In this document: piece after piece, positions 1 to 10,334 of the stretch
Position numbering within the stretch: the stretch's first letter is position 1
Layout of the letters: every line of letters begins with the position of its first letter
Assembly: GCA_028023455.1 (NCBI GenBank)
Contig: JAQFVV010000013.1
Coordinates: 2,480,001-2,544,000, forward strand
Source of the DNA: Epiperipatus broadwayi
Taxonomy: Eukaryota > Onychophora > Udeonychophora > Euonychophora > Peripatidae
Reading direction: 5' to 3'
Length of the DNA stretch: 64,000 nt
Translations under genes and position numbers: made by a program
Notes under the pieces: generated by a model
The model's database searches: none
Told to the model about the DNA's origin: nothing
The model's input: the letters and a program-made list of their open reading frames with translations, nothing else

Positions 1-590
1 ACTTTTTAGGACTAGTTTAAATATATTTCTCAGAAAATAAATTAATTTTTAAAAATGGCTTTAAAATTTTAAAACTATGGTATTTTATTCAAGCTGCAGT
101 TTGCACTGAGAAATTAAATGTGATACTAACAAGCAAAAATTCAGTCTATGTAATTCTACACCTACACACACACACACAAAGAAAAATTGTGGAAGAATCA
201 TTAAAACTGGAACAATATTCGTTGAGTTATTTAGTAACAAACAAACTTTCACATTATATAGTAATAAGGACATAGCTTATCATCTTCCTCAAATAACTAT
301 ATCGACAAAAATAAGTTTGATTTTTATATTTTTGTAAGATAGATCCACAATTCATAAAAATAAACTTACGATTAGGCATGAAAAACAATATATAAAAAAC
401 CAAAAAGTATTGTGCAATATATCACTACTCTTAGGGTTATAAATAGAAGCAGAGTATAATGTTTAAAACTGATCATCAGTAATCTTTTTTTTCTGTTTTC
501 CCTTCAGTATTTTATATTTTGGAAATAATGATTACCAATTTACATTGTTCTTAAAATAATAATTCAATTTTCTATTGTAAAGATAGGAGA
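1..590. other. AT-rich DNA, no gene seen
   Basis: No coding region or RNA gene is supported here. There is a short CA dinucleotide run near 164-178. The rest is simple AT-rich sequence up to the foldback element that begins near 596. Confidence 0.6.
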
Positions 591-674
591 TTTGAACTCA
601 GATTTTCAAGCACCTTTCAACTATCTGTACTACTCATACCACTGATACACATGACCATAAAATGTAGAAAAGAT

Positions 675-737
675 AAATAATCACCAATATATGTATTTCA
701 TGCTAAACCAGCACTCATCAGTTGCTCCAGATTATCA
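675..737 (-). ncRNA. Hammerhead ribozyme-like motif, family C, left copy
   Basis: On the minus strand the order is a GATAATC helix-I strand, CAA, CTGATGA (plus positions 717-723), a helix II of GTGCT/AGCAT around loop GGTTT, GAAA (plus 696-699), then a short AUA...UAU helix III, an AUA cleavage triplet, and UUG plus GATTAT, which pair back with CAA and GATAATC. All catalytic-core positions of the type-I hammerhead consensus are present. Helix III is weak (about three pairs) and the closing pair of helix II is G-U. Family knowledge: type-I hammerheads occur in Penelope-like elements and animal retrozymes. Activity is not shown. Confidence 0.5.
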
Positions 738-852
738 TCTCCCATATATATATATAATTAGTGCTCAGTTGGAGTGGACTGAAGCCTGTCCATTAAAGTA
801 TAAAGATTTGCTATCTTAATATAAACTGAGCACTGATTATATATGTGTGGGA

Positions 853-915
853 GATGATAATCTGGACCAACTGATGAGTGCTGGTTTAGCACAAAATACA
901 TTGGTGATTATTTTA
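853..915 (+). ncRNA. Hammerhead ribozyme-like motif, family C, right copy (core mutated)
   Basis: This is the inverted partner of the motif at 675-737. CTGATGA is at 871-877 and helix II is a perfect GTGCT/AGCAC (878-892), but the following GAAA is AAAA, which removes the essential G12. Four bases of helix III also look deleted. Helix I is still pairable (GGACCAA with TTGGTGATT). The element therefore kept the fold, but this copy should not self-cleave. Confidence 0.4.
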
Positions 916-1030
916 GCACAAAATATGTATACTGGTGATTATTTATCTTTTCCACATGTATGTGGACATGTGTATTAGTAGTATGAGATGGTACGGATAG
1001 TTGAAGGGTGCTTGAAAGTCTGAATTGTTT

Positions 1031-1898
1031 ACAATTAAAATTAGGCTCCAGATATGTGAAGAGTGCCTGTATTTCAAATTTTCTATTGTGTAATTGAAAT
1101 TTTTCTCCCCATTTTTATACTTAGCATTGATATCTAGCAACAAATAATGAACATGTCAATTCATTATTAATTATTCATCTGATTCAAATTGTATTCTATT
1201 AAGGAGTAAATCAGAAAAAAAACTTAATTTTACTGTCATTTCAAAATAACATGAAATTAAAAAAAATTTTTTTTTACGGTGATTTCATAATATCAAATGA
1301 ACTCTAATTCTTAAAAATGATTTACATCTTTGTGAAAGAATTCACCATATAAATTTCTTTACTATAGATTAATCATGATTTTTTTTTATATTTCTTTTAA
1401 AAATCATCTTAACTTCATAAGTTTTATAGGGATCTCTAGAGAAACTGACTATACATTATATTTTTTTATTTTTTTACATGTTGAGCAATTATTGTTTCTT
1501 ATAGAAAACAAGTAATAAAATTTATCTAGAGTAGAACTTCTTGCCTGTTATATAAAAAAGTGAAAACATTTCAACAAAAAATAAATAAATGATATATTCT
1601 CCTAAATAAACAATGAGATGTAATTACTCTCAATAAATGACCACTTAAAAAATTACAAAACTTAAGCTTAAATTAATTAAAGAACAAAATTTGCTAGAAA
1701 TGATGAAAAATTATATCCAAATAAAACAGATACACAATATTTAGAAATAATGCAAAGAACAAAAAAAAAGTAGCTCTAAATTTGAAGGTTTCTAACAAAC
1801 TATCTTAAAAAAGTGGCAAGTAATACTGAACAATTACTGATGATTTCAAATGTTATTTTTTCATCATCATTCCACGCTGCTTTCATGTAAAAAACATA
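1031..1898. other. AT-rich DNA, no gene seen
   Basis: Only A/T homopolymer runs are seen, with no credible coding frame, up to the TA target of Tigger copy 1 at 1899-1900. Confidence 0.6.
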
Positions 1899-1900
1899 TA

Positions 1901-3088
1901 CACCTGGGTCTTTTTTTACGCGGATTTATTTAACACGATTTTGAAGTTACGCAATTCATGTTTCACCGGAAGTCGAACTCCGATAATGTGCTATTACTTT
2001 AAATAATAAATTTCGCGCACTTGCGTTATATTAAAAGTAATAGCACATTATTGGAATTCAACTTTCATCTTAGTAATTTCAATATTTTCAGTGCTTTATA
2101 ATAGTAAGATTTTATGCAATAATGAAATTAAAATCATGATTTCCACATTTTATGTATACACACATTAAATTCTACAAGATTATAATGTAAATTTGTTCAA
2201 ACATTGTGCGTGTTAATTTTGCATTTTAAATCACATTCTGTTTTTGCTTTTTAAAAAAGAACGTAATCAATTATTAATCATTTAGTGTCCGCAAGTTTAT
2301 TTTTAAAAGGTGAGTAATAGCAGTGAAATGAAATTTGATTTTTAAACAGAATTGAAAATTAAAAAATTAAAGACAAAAATAAAAGTTTAGATACACAAGA
2401 AAATGTAGAAAAAGATAATGAAACAGAAGTGGAACCTGTTCCTTTCACTTTAAAAATGATTTGAGAAGGTCTTCAACTTTCTCATCAGTTGGCAAATTAT
2501 TTTCTTACTAATGACACTAATCATGAACGTGCTCTTAAATTCCAACGAGAGCTAAATGGTTGTATGTCTGGATATCACGAGCTTCATAAACAATTAATAA
2601 AATCATCTCAAAGATTAATTACTAATTATGTTGTCACTAGAAAACCATTAACACAACAACATGAGAGTGACGTTGGCGCTAGTTGTAGTTCCTCTTGTGA
2701 AGAATCTTTACCAGTTTGCAAACGAACCTGTTTATCAGCAAATAGCGTTAATAATTAAAACATGTATAAAAAAAGGTAAATTGCTGTACTGTAAATTATG
2801 CATAAAAATATATTATTTTGAATAAAATTAAATATTATTGTTAAAAAAAGTTTGTCTTGTATCAATTTTTTTCAAATTTGAAACTTTTTATTAGTCATAT
2901 TTTATTTCCTTTTTTTTTTTGCGCGAATTTTAAAGTAATTTTACGTTGGTGCTTTGCTTTTATACGAATTTTGAAAAATCACAGACCGCACCCACCCTTT
3001 TCAATGTAAGTTACATCTATTTTTGCACGATTTCGTTTGCGCATGTTTTCTGAGGAACCTATCTATCGCGTAAAACGAGACCCAGGTG
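1901..3088 (+). mobile_element. Pogo/Tigger-type DNA transposon, copy 1 (subfamily A)
   Basis: The element is bounded by inverted termini CACCTGGGTCT at 1901 and AGACCCAGGTG ending at 3088, each flanked by a TA dinucleotide (1899-1900 and 3089-3090), as expected for pogo/Tigger TA targeting. Length is 1188 bp, far shorter than an autonomous Tigger of roughly 2.5 kb, so most of the transposase gene is deleted. A subterminal palindrome (about 1970-2056) pairs the segments around aatgtgctattactttaa and taaaagtaatagcacatt. It recurs in all five copies in this window. The right part keeps the C-terminal tail of the transposase (next entry). Confidence 0.85.
2432..2758 (+). pseudogene. Tigger transposase C-terminal remnant
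   Basis: From about 2432 the frame reads an EPVPFTLKMI-like stretch, then an in-frame stop (TGA at 2461-2463), then continues in the same frame through SHQLANYFLTNDTNHERALK and on to a stop at 2756. The open part is about 89 residues. The pattern (acidic run, PxxFTLKxI, hydrophobic helix, xNDxNxERxxKxQRxL, then a Ser-rich basic tail) matches the extreme C-terminus that follows the DDE domain in TIGD/Tigger transposases. No HTH or DDE domain is present. It lies inside copy 1, between the internal deletion and the right terminus. Not functional on its own. Confidence 0.65.
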
Positions 3089-3090
3089 TA

Positions 3091-3484
3091 CTTAAGATTT
3101 TTATAAATATCTGTTAAAGGAAAACAAACGTTTTTTATTATTAGAAAAAAAAACAATAATAATTCATTAATTGAAATTCTTTTGATAATAAGAAATTAAC
3201 ACTTTTTGCAAATGGATAATTACTTACAGTCAAGAAATAAACTTATTTCAAAACAAATAATGGTTAAAAAAAATTCATTCAACTTTTTTTCTTTCTCTCT
3301 TCTTCAATCTCTCTACATATATAGACATAAAAATTTTCTTTCAATTTAAAACATTTAAATTTATTTCAATTAGGAAAAAAAAAACACTAGCAACTACATA
3401 TCTTTAATCTTCTAGTCAAATTTTAATTAATATCAATTACTATAATTAGTTTTATTGTCTTCTTATACAACCATTCCAATTACA
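3091..3484. other. AT-rich DNA, no gene seen
   Basis: Simple AT-rich sequence with a short pyrimidine-rich patch near 3286-3312. Nothing further is supported. Confidence 0.6.
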
Positions 3485-3583
3485 AAAAAATCAAGTCAGA
3501 TGTGACATGATCTAATTTAATAAGCTTGTATTTACAAATGTTATATATAGAGCTCGCAAAATAAGCTCTTAACAAGTTTTGCA

Positions 3584-3646
3584 GAATATCCCCAACCCCA
3601 GACCGGTTTCTGCTACTGGCATCCTCAGTGAGGTGCTAGGATATTC
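3584..3646 (-). ncRNA. Type-I hammerhead ribozyme motif, family A, intact consensus
   Basis: Minus-strand order: GAATATCC (outer helix I), an internal loop, CACCTCA (inner helix I), CTGAGGA, helix II TGC-CAGTA-GCA, GAAA, then CCGGTC. The six bases ACCGGU (last A of GAAA through the U of GUC) are self-complementary and give the very short palindromic helix III typical of Penelope/retrozyme hammerheads. GUC is a preferred cleavage triplet. The 3' side TGGGGT pairs with the inner strand, and GGATATTC closes helix I with eight perfect pairs. Every conserved core position is present. This is the best ribozyme candidate in the window. Confidence 0.7.
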
Positions 3647-3878
3647 AAGCATTAGATTAAAAATAATAGGACAAGTCCAGCACTTATCTAATGTATAACT
3701 ATTAAATAGAAAATCTGAAATTTTAAGACAACCATATGTCTTCCAATCTAGCTATCTAACTTAAATAGCCAGATGGGACTGAACTATGTTCAGATCGCCA
3801 AAGTCTTAATGGCAAAAAAAAAAAATCAAAAAAAAAATCAAGTCAGATGTCACATGATCTAATTTAAACAGCTTTGCA

Positions 3879-3930
3879 GAATATCCCCAATCCCAGACCA
3901 GTTTCTACTACTGGTGTCCTCAGTGAGGAG
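3879..3930 (-). ncRNA. Hammerhead motif, family A, second direct copy (weakened)
   Basis: CTGAGGA, GAAA and GUC are all kept. Helix II has decayed (CAC-CAGTA-GTA, with the closing pair lost) and helix III is ACUGGU, with one wobble. The outer helix I strand GAATATCC on the 3' side is present, but its 5' partner is partly deleted (ctagggtgtt in place of ggatattc). Activity is unlikely or weak. Confidence 0.5.
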
Positions 3931-4544
3931 CTAGGGTGTTAGATTAAAAATTCCAGGACAAGCCCAACCCTTTATCTAATGCATAACTATTAAGTAAAAA
4001 AATCTGAAATTTTGAAACATTCATGTCTTCCAACCCAGCTATCTAACTTAAATAGCCATATGGAATTGAAGTAAGTTCAGATACACCATTTATTAATAGC
4101 AAAAAAATCAAAAAAAAAAAAAATCAAGTCAGATGTCACATGACCTAATTTAATAAACTTGTACCTACAAATGTTATATATAGAGCTCACAAAATAAGCA
4201 GAAAACGGTCTGGGATTGAAAATATTCTGCAAAGCTTGTTAAGAGCTTATTTTGCGAGCTCTATATATAACATTTGTAAATACAAGCTCTATTAAATTAG
4301 GTCATGTGACATCTGGCTTAGATTTTTTTGTAATTTTATTTTTTGCTATTAAGCTTTTGGCAATTTTATATAGCCAAAGCTATTAATATATGGTGTATCT
4401 GAACTTAATTCAGTCCCATATGGCTATTTCAGTTAGATAGCTGGATAGGAAGACATGAATATCTGAAAATTTCAGATTTTCTACTTAATAGTTATACATT
4501 AGATAAAGTGCTGGGCTTGTCCTGGTATTTTTAATCTAATGCTT

Positions 4545-4602
4545 GAATATCCTCTCACTGAGGACACCAATAGCAGAAACCGGTCTGGGACTGGGGATAT
4601 TC
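4545..4602 (+). ncRNA. Hammerhead motif, family A, inverted copy
   Basis: This copy lies in inverted orientation relative to the motif at 3584-3646. It reads GAATATCC, TCTCA, CTGAGGA, a degenerate helix II (CACCAATAGCA), GAAA, CCGGTC, TGGGA, CTG, GGATATTC. Helix I is excellent (8 plus 5 pairs) and helix III is the same ACCGGU palindrome. Helix II is the weak point. A truncated 3' half (AGAAAACGGTCTGGGATTG) is also seen near 4202-4225. Confidence 0.55.
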
Positions 4603-4703
4603 TGCAAAACTTGTTAAGAGCTTATTTTGCAAGCACTATATATAACATTTGTAAATACAAGCTTATTAAATTAGGTCATGTGACATCTGATTTGATTTTT
4701 TTA

Positions 4704-5018
4704 AAATTTTTTGCTATTATGGCTTTGGTTATATGAACTCTATATATAACCATTTCAATCGATAAATAAATAAATTCAGATTTGTTTGATGTGAAAAGAT
4801 TATGTAAGACAATGAAACCAATTTATGGGTACTTATATATTATTCACAAGCTTGCCAGGTGTTTTTGTTTAAATTATCCATTTTCATGGGTTAATTCTTG
4901 CAAACTATCGCACTTAATATTTCATTTTATTTACTTTTTAATACGATTTTAAAAACAGAGGTCATTATACAAAAGTACAACAATTGATTATAATTAAAAT
5001 AAATATGGATCCACAAAC
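4704..5018. other. AT-rich DNA, no gene seen
   Basis: Nothing supported apart from low-complexity sequence. Confidence 0.5.
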
Positions 5019-5215
5019 TTAGATCTGTATGTAATATATTTTGAAATGTTCGAATCCAGTACAGCATAATTCCTCAGTTTTATAGCATTTACAACAATAC
5101 GAATAAACAGCAGATTCCTTGGCAACATTTTCCTTGATTGCTTCCTTACGAATAGATGCTATTCTATTTGCACTACCAGTTACACAGTTACAATAAAGCA
5201 CCTGCCAGTCTCTCT
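5019..5215 (-). CDS. Candidate cysteine-rich 3'-terminal exon, unknown protein
   Basis: On the minus strand a pyrimidine-containing acceptor (ctttttgtgcag, ending at 5216) is followed by an open frame of about 64 codons to a TAA. The frame starts RDWQVLYCNCVTG and contains SYCCKCYKTEELCCTG, so it has a CxC and a CCxC...CC arrangement that could bind zinc. The codon mix is less A/T-driven than the surroundings, and the 3' side is non-coding. I do not recognise the protein. It could equally be a leftover of a mobile-element gene. Exon limits are inferred from the acceptor and the stop only. Confidence 0.35.
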
Positions 5216-5230
5216 GCACAAAAAGTCATG

Positions 5231-6316
5231 GAAGTGCCTCCCCCCCCAAAGACTGTTAGTAAACTTTAAAAATGAAATAAATCTTTACAAGTTTTATTAG
5301 TATTTTACGAAACTTAGGACGAATTTAAAATCAGTTTAATATTTGTTAAAAGTTAACAAGTATCATATGTTCAGTAAAATAATTTTGAGAAAAAAAGCAA
5401 ATACTTCAATAGCCTGAAAAAAGATAATTAAAAAAAAAAAGCCTGGCAAGCTTCTGGTTTATGGATAATATACGTATCCATCTGATAATCATAGCAATTT
5501 GAAATTTGCCTAAAACTTAATTGGTGTTGCATAATTAATATATTATACATAGCACGTGTTATAATATCTATTAACATTGAAATATTTTTTCATTCATACT
5601 GAATAAGGAAGGGAAGTAAAAAAACATTTTTCTGTTCAAAACTTTATTTTTAATACTAATATGTGCACTTCTCCTGCCATTATTTTAATTCCTTTTTATT
5701 ATGCATGTGGTTTGATATGATTTATTTATGATTATGAATATTTTGGCAATAATGACATATTTTACAGATGAATTCTCTTATTGAAAAAATTCTTCTTATG
5801 AAAAACTTGAAATTTTACTGTTTTCAAAAAAACTATTGGTTCTTAGTTTTGGTGCATTTTTATTTTATATCTTAAGATTACTACACAAAGGGATGCAGGC
5901 AAATCAGCAATATGGAAAAATAACTAAGAAATGACTACTAGATCAACAGGAGTTTGCCTTAATTAATTACCTCATTTATTGTATGTTAGCATATTTAATA
6001 AATTAAAAAAAAATACTATAATTTTTTCTTTCACTAATTTTGGATGAGTTATATCTAATGATAATGCAATTAATGTTAGTAAGGCTAATTTATCATAAGG
6101 ATGTGGTGGGAAAATAAATCAAGATGGCAATAAAATTTGACTTTTTATATAAAATTCGTTTTTTTTTTTGGCTAGATTTAAAACTTATATTTCAATTTAT
6201 TAATTGCTATTTTCCTTTCCAAATGTCATTTCCTTAAAAGAAATTGTAAAATGGCAATAGTCATCACATAGATTTACAGTTATAAGTTGAACTACTTACA
6301 CATTACCTAGTTAAAT
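5231..6316. other. AT-rich DNA, no gene seen
   Basis: A poly-C tract (cccccccc, about 5241) lies just upstream of the candidate exon. The rest is AT-rich with no support for genes. Confidence 0.5.
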
Positions 6317-6755
6317 GTTTTTAGAAAAAAAATCAAACTTTATATTTTTCTAAATACTTTCAACTGATAGTAATAGCTAACAAATTAGTATACAACACAA
6401 GGTTTCAAGTGATATTATTTTCCACCCTTTTTCATTTATTGCTGTCTGACCAGTGATAATCTAGGAATTGAACAGGTAACTTAAATCCATAAATAATAAA
6501 TTTAAAGTGAAGATCTAACCAACTATGGTACTCAACTAAAGCTTAATTAGAGCATCACTTTAAATTCATTATTTATGAATCTGAAGGTTACCAATTTAAT
6601 TCTCATCTCAGACTAGCAGTGATCATACCAGCAACATGTGAAGAGGAAAAAAAGCATAGAATTTAAAATATTCTATACTAACCCTGTGTGCATTAATTAA
6701 CAGTTGAATGTATTTGAAAAAATATAAATAAAATTCAATTTTTTTCTAAAAACAA
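6317..6755. repeat. Inverted dimer of the Penelope 3' module (tRNA-like plus hammerhead remnant)
   Basis: Left and right halves are inverted copies. The termini are TGTTTTTAGAAAAAAAATC at 6317 and its diverged complement ending near 6754, with the centre near 6540. Each half resembles the 3' end of the Penelope-like element at 53.15-53.45 kb: a TTGAATGTATTTG-like tail, a region ending CTTGAAAC (left half, minus strand), the segment CACTGGTCAGA, and a decayed tRNA-like part (TTAGAGCATCACTTTAAA, GGTTACCAATTTAATTC). The CTGAAGA half of the hammerhead core is lost in both copies. Confidence 0.6.
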
Positions 6756-7389
6756 CTAACAATTCAAATAGATTACACAAATAGGTCAACAAATAACTAC
6801 AAGTAAAATGCCATATCAGAAATTTTCAGACACATTATATAGATTATTTTATTTTTAAGAATTGTTAATTACATACCAGAACTGTTCATTTTTACATTTT
6901 GCGACATCTCTCCACCATTTTTGATTGCATTTTTGCTATTTAATCCTGATTTTATCTTAAATTCATAACTTTATTAGTATTTAAAATTTTAGCTCCAAAA
7001 AAATCTGCATTTGGCAGTGATTAAAAAAAAATTTGATTTTTCATTGCTGTCTGTTGTTATATAATCCAGCCTTTTTTCTATTATAAAGAGCCGGTAAGCA
7101 CTGACTATCCACTTCAGTCATTGTTCTCCAGATGTTTCTAACTATCAAAGTCAGAAATCAAATCAAAATGTTTTATGCTTTTGTAATAGATTTGGAACAT
7201 AAATAAATATATTTCTCATAATTTTTTACAATTTAAATTGTTTTACATTAATTAATCTACCTAAATATCAACTTTGATGTGAAAAATTTTAAACTGTAGA
7301 AAAAAAAATAATCAAGGGAAAGTGAAAATGCATGACCGCTATTCAAGACAAGTGAATAATGCTGACTGCTATTTACATATCAATGACAT
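6756..7389. other. AT-rich DNA, no gene seen
   Basis: Nothing supported. Confidence 0.5.
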
Positions 7390-7885
7390 TCATTGTGTAA
7401 CAGGTCCACTCCTTTATCCCTAGCTTGCTTGAAGTATTCGCATAAGCTTTATGCGAATATGAGCATATATAGCTATATATGCATATGAATTAAAAAACAC
7501 TCAAATGCAAATCGTATTGTTTTATAGAATGCGATCTTTATATTATCGCTATCCTATGCAGATATGATTACCTTCAATATTATGCAACAGTATATTTATG
7601 GATGTCTAAATAAAGACTTTAAGCACCAATCTCACCCGTAAGTAAGAATTATACTGGATATCGAAGATAATCATATCTGCATAGGATATCCTAAAAATCT
7701 AAGTGATAATATAAAAATCACATTCTATACAACAGATAATAATGATTCGCATTTGAGTGTTTTTTTATTCACATGTATATATAGCTATATATGCTTATAC
7801 TCGCATAAGGGCAAATACTTCAAGCAAGATAGGGATAAAGGCATGAACCTGTTACAATGGTGCCACATGTTGGGCACCATTGTAA
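7390..7885. repeat. Foldback element with terminal perfect hairpin
   Basis: The arms at about 7392-7580 and about 7664-7860 are inverted copies (AACAGGTCCACTCCTTTATC on the left, TTGCTTGAAGTATT, AAACACTCAAATGC and CCTATGCAGATATGATTA in both orientations). The spacer is about 85 bp. At the right end, 7852-7885 forms a perfect 13-bp hairpin (TTACAATGGTGCC with GGCACCATTGTAA, loop of eight). No coding capacity. A MITE-like element of unknown superfamily. Confidence 0.7.
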
Positions 7886-10330
7886 TGTTTTTCACATTTT
7901 GATAGATTCTGATAGGCCTTTTTTAGACACTATACAGTGAAAGTTAATCAAGCTATGAAGACGAAAAATATAAATATTTCGTTCATATTTCTAAAAAAAA
8001 AACAGCTATATTTCCTGATTAACTGGTCTACTAATTATTATGACAGGAATTGCTGACAAAGTTAGTTTTAATTTATAAGAGAGCACCATAGTCAATAGAC
8101 TCCTAACTTCTTCGTATCCCATAATTTTATTTTTTTAGAGAGTATTATTCCCGGGGCTTAATCATCAAATATTGGCAAAGGTAAATTATACACTCGAATC
8201 CTAATAAACTAACATTAATAAATTTAATAACTATCATTAATAACGCACAATGAATAGTTGATATTAGAAATAAATATTTTTATTCTAACAAATTAAAATA
8301 TTAAAAACACACTAATTAATTGAAAAAAATACACACACACACTAATCCAGATATGAATCAATTAATTTAAAAGTTTAATAATTAAAGTTCACTTCTTAAG
8401 TTTCTTCCGGGAAGTTCTTTGAATGATAACTCTGCAAATGTCTCTATTAGTAGTATATTATACACTTAATTTAGTCACAATCAGGATATAAATAATCTTA
8501 CCGGTAAGTTTTGTAGTACACATTTTGAAGAGCCCATTGAAGTTAACTAGTTTCACTCTGTTGACATTTTTGTAGGTTCTTGGCCTGTCCTAATGGTAGA
8601 CTTGATGTTTTTCTGAGTGACCTATATGAAGAAAGGTATCTGAAAACGCATTGGTTCCACCCCGCATGACGATTCACCTCAGCATATGAGTACTGGTAGT
8701 CCTACATATGAGTAGTCCAGGATAGGATATTTTCTCTATCCCGTACCTAATGGAAACTACTAGTTAAGGAAAAGACAAAGATCCAGTTTAGTCGCAATTC
8801 ATTTTTAGACACCTCTGCACATCTATTTCCTTTTGTCCTTTTATCAGCATACAAGATAATAATCTTGTACACTCTTTCTTAAATTTAATTTACAAAGACT
8901 TTTTTTTTCAAGTTACAAAGACTTTTTTTTTCAGCATAATTCTGCCATCTTTAATTAGCTTAAAAAAAAAAAGTTTTAATGATTGTAATCTTTTACTTCG
9001 GAATTTTTATTTTTATTTGTTTGGATTAGTAATCTGCATGTCTTTTATTCTTTACAATTTTAACTTTTATTTTTAATTACTATGAACAAAAAATTTAACT
9101 TTCATTGTACGTTTTTAAAAAAAAAAAATTACATAAACTAAAAAAAAATTTAAAATGCGTCAATTTAAAAGATCTTTAAATTTACTTTTTTTTTCTTAGC
9201 TTTTAAATATTTTAAATGCCAATATCTTTGGACCATCTATTTATAAATGGTACAGTTGATAACTAAAAAATAAGACTATTTTTCATTAATATTTATGTAT
9301 TTTATAATTACTTTTTACACTAAATTGACTAATAATCTGGCTAGATTTAGGTTTTTTTAAAAACATTTAATTTTAAGCAAAGAGAAGACAACAGAAATGA
9401 AAAATCAGCAATCATGATTTCTAAGACACAAGAAATCACACAAGAAATCAGTGGCAATCTTACGTAATGATTGGTTGAAATATAATTCTTTTGTTTTACT
9501 ACAGGCTATTTTTCTTATGTTTTTCTTATATTTTTCTTTAGTTATTAATGTTATTTAAATTTTTTTTCTACATTTAACCTATTTGAATGTAAAATGATTC
9601 AGTTTTTAGAAGCTAAATTAAAACAATTCTGATTATTGTTCATCAATATATTTCTGAAAAGAAACGGGCTGGATCTGTAACTGACAAATGAAATCACTCA
9701 AATTTTTACTCTATCTGGTCAAGAAAAAAATGCAACACTTGAAAGATTAATGTTTGACATGTTTTAAGCAAACTAATTATGGACAAGGAAAAGAAAAATT
9801 ATATGAATATTATGAAAGGATATATATAATTCAATCGCCTAGAAAGAACAGTTAAGGGAAAATTTAATAAACTTATCAAGATACTCATATAAGAAAACTT
9901 AACATACAAACATATTTCTTTTAAGTAAAATAATAATGTCTAAGCAAAAACAATAGTTTCAAAAATTAAAGATTCTTAAATAATTCTGAATGACAAAAAG
10001 ATAAAAAAAATCATTCTGGTCAATTAAATGAAACTGTTCTGTGCTCAAATGTTAATGAGTAACTGATCATATGATTAAAAAAAAAATCAATAAAGTACAA
10101 AAGATGCAAAATAAATTAATATCATCAGGACTGTTTAAAACTAAAATAATTACTAAGACAAAACTATAATTATTACTACTAAGTTTAAAATTTCATTCCA
10201 ATTAATATGACAGCCTATTATATATGGTACCATTTGATTTTCAAATCTTCATATAAAATATCTAAATCCACGAATAAGAGCTTGAGAGCGCCTAAATGCG
10301 CATTTAACTGAGATACACCTATATTACTTT
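7886..10330. other. AT-rich DNA with a GC-richer patch, no gene assigned
   Basis: About 8040-8860 is less AT-biased than the rest (for example cattggttccaccccgcatg near 8652) but shows no open frame or motif that I recognise. The remainder has A/T runs and a short CA run near 8332-8341. Confidence 0.4.
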
Positions 10331-10334
10331 TAAA

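Larger units (their letters stand above)
596..1030. repeat. Foldback (inverted-repeat) element with hammerhead-like cores
   Basis: Two long arms face each other. The left arm (about 596-773) reads as the reverse complement of the right arm (about 822-1030), over segments such as ctttcaactatc, gataaataatcacc, gctaaaccagcactcatcag and gattatcatctccc. The right arm carries an extra internal duplication (tagcacaaaatacattggtgatta is followed by a diverged second copy). The centre (774-820) is short. Both arms contain a CTGATGA plus stem plus (G/A)AAA core, listed separately. No open frame of note is present. Seen: the inverted repeat and the motif. Inferred: a non-autonomous element or a paired Penelope-type terminal repeat. 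Confidence 0.75.
3485..4703. repeat. Foldback array of hammerhead-bearing repeat, family A
   Basis: A unit of roughly 300-370 bp starting AAAATCAAGTCAGATGTGAC occurs twice in direct orientation (from about 3486 and about 3828) with a further start near 4120. It then occurs inverted: the segment to 4703 ends GTCATGTGACATCTGATTTG. Unit hallmarks are ACAAATGTTATATATAGAGC, GAATATCCCCAACCCC and TCTAATGTATAACTATTAA. The hammerhead-like cores are offset by 295 bp in the direct copies. Some copies are partial: the inverted one at about 4190-4370 starts in mid-motif. Flanks at about 3463 and 4741 share a related 19-base stretch (about 15 matches), possibly a decayed target duplication. Confidence 0.8.

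Noticed and set aside
8520-8580. GAAACTAGTTAAC on the minus strand, like the 3' half of hammerhead family B
   Set aside because: No CTGANGA element lies at a workable distance upstream. Only a partial helix-I pairing could be drawn.
9630-9680. Possible short minus-strand terminal exon (IQPVSFQKYIDEQ after an AG)
   Set aside because: Only 13 codons. Such frames are expected by chance many times in 64 kb.
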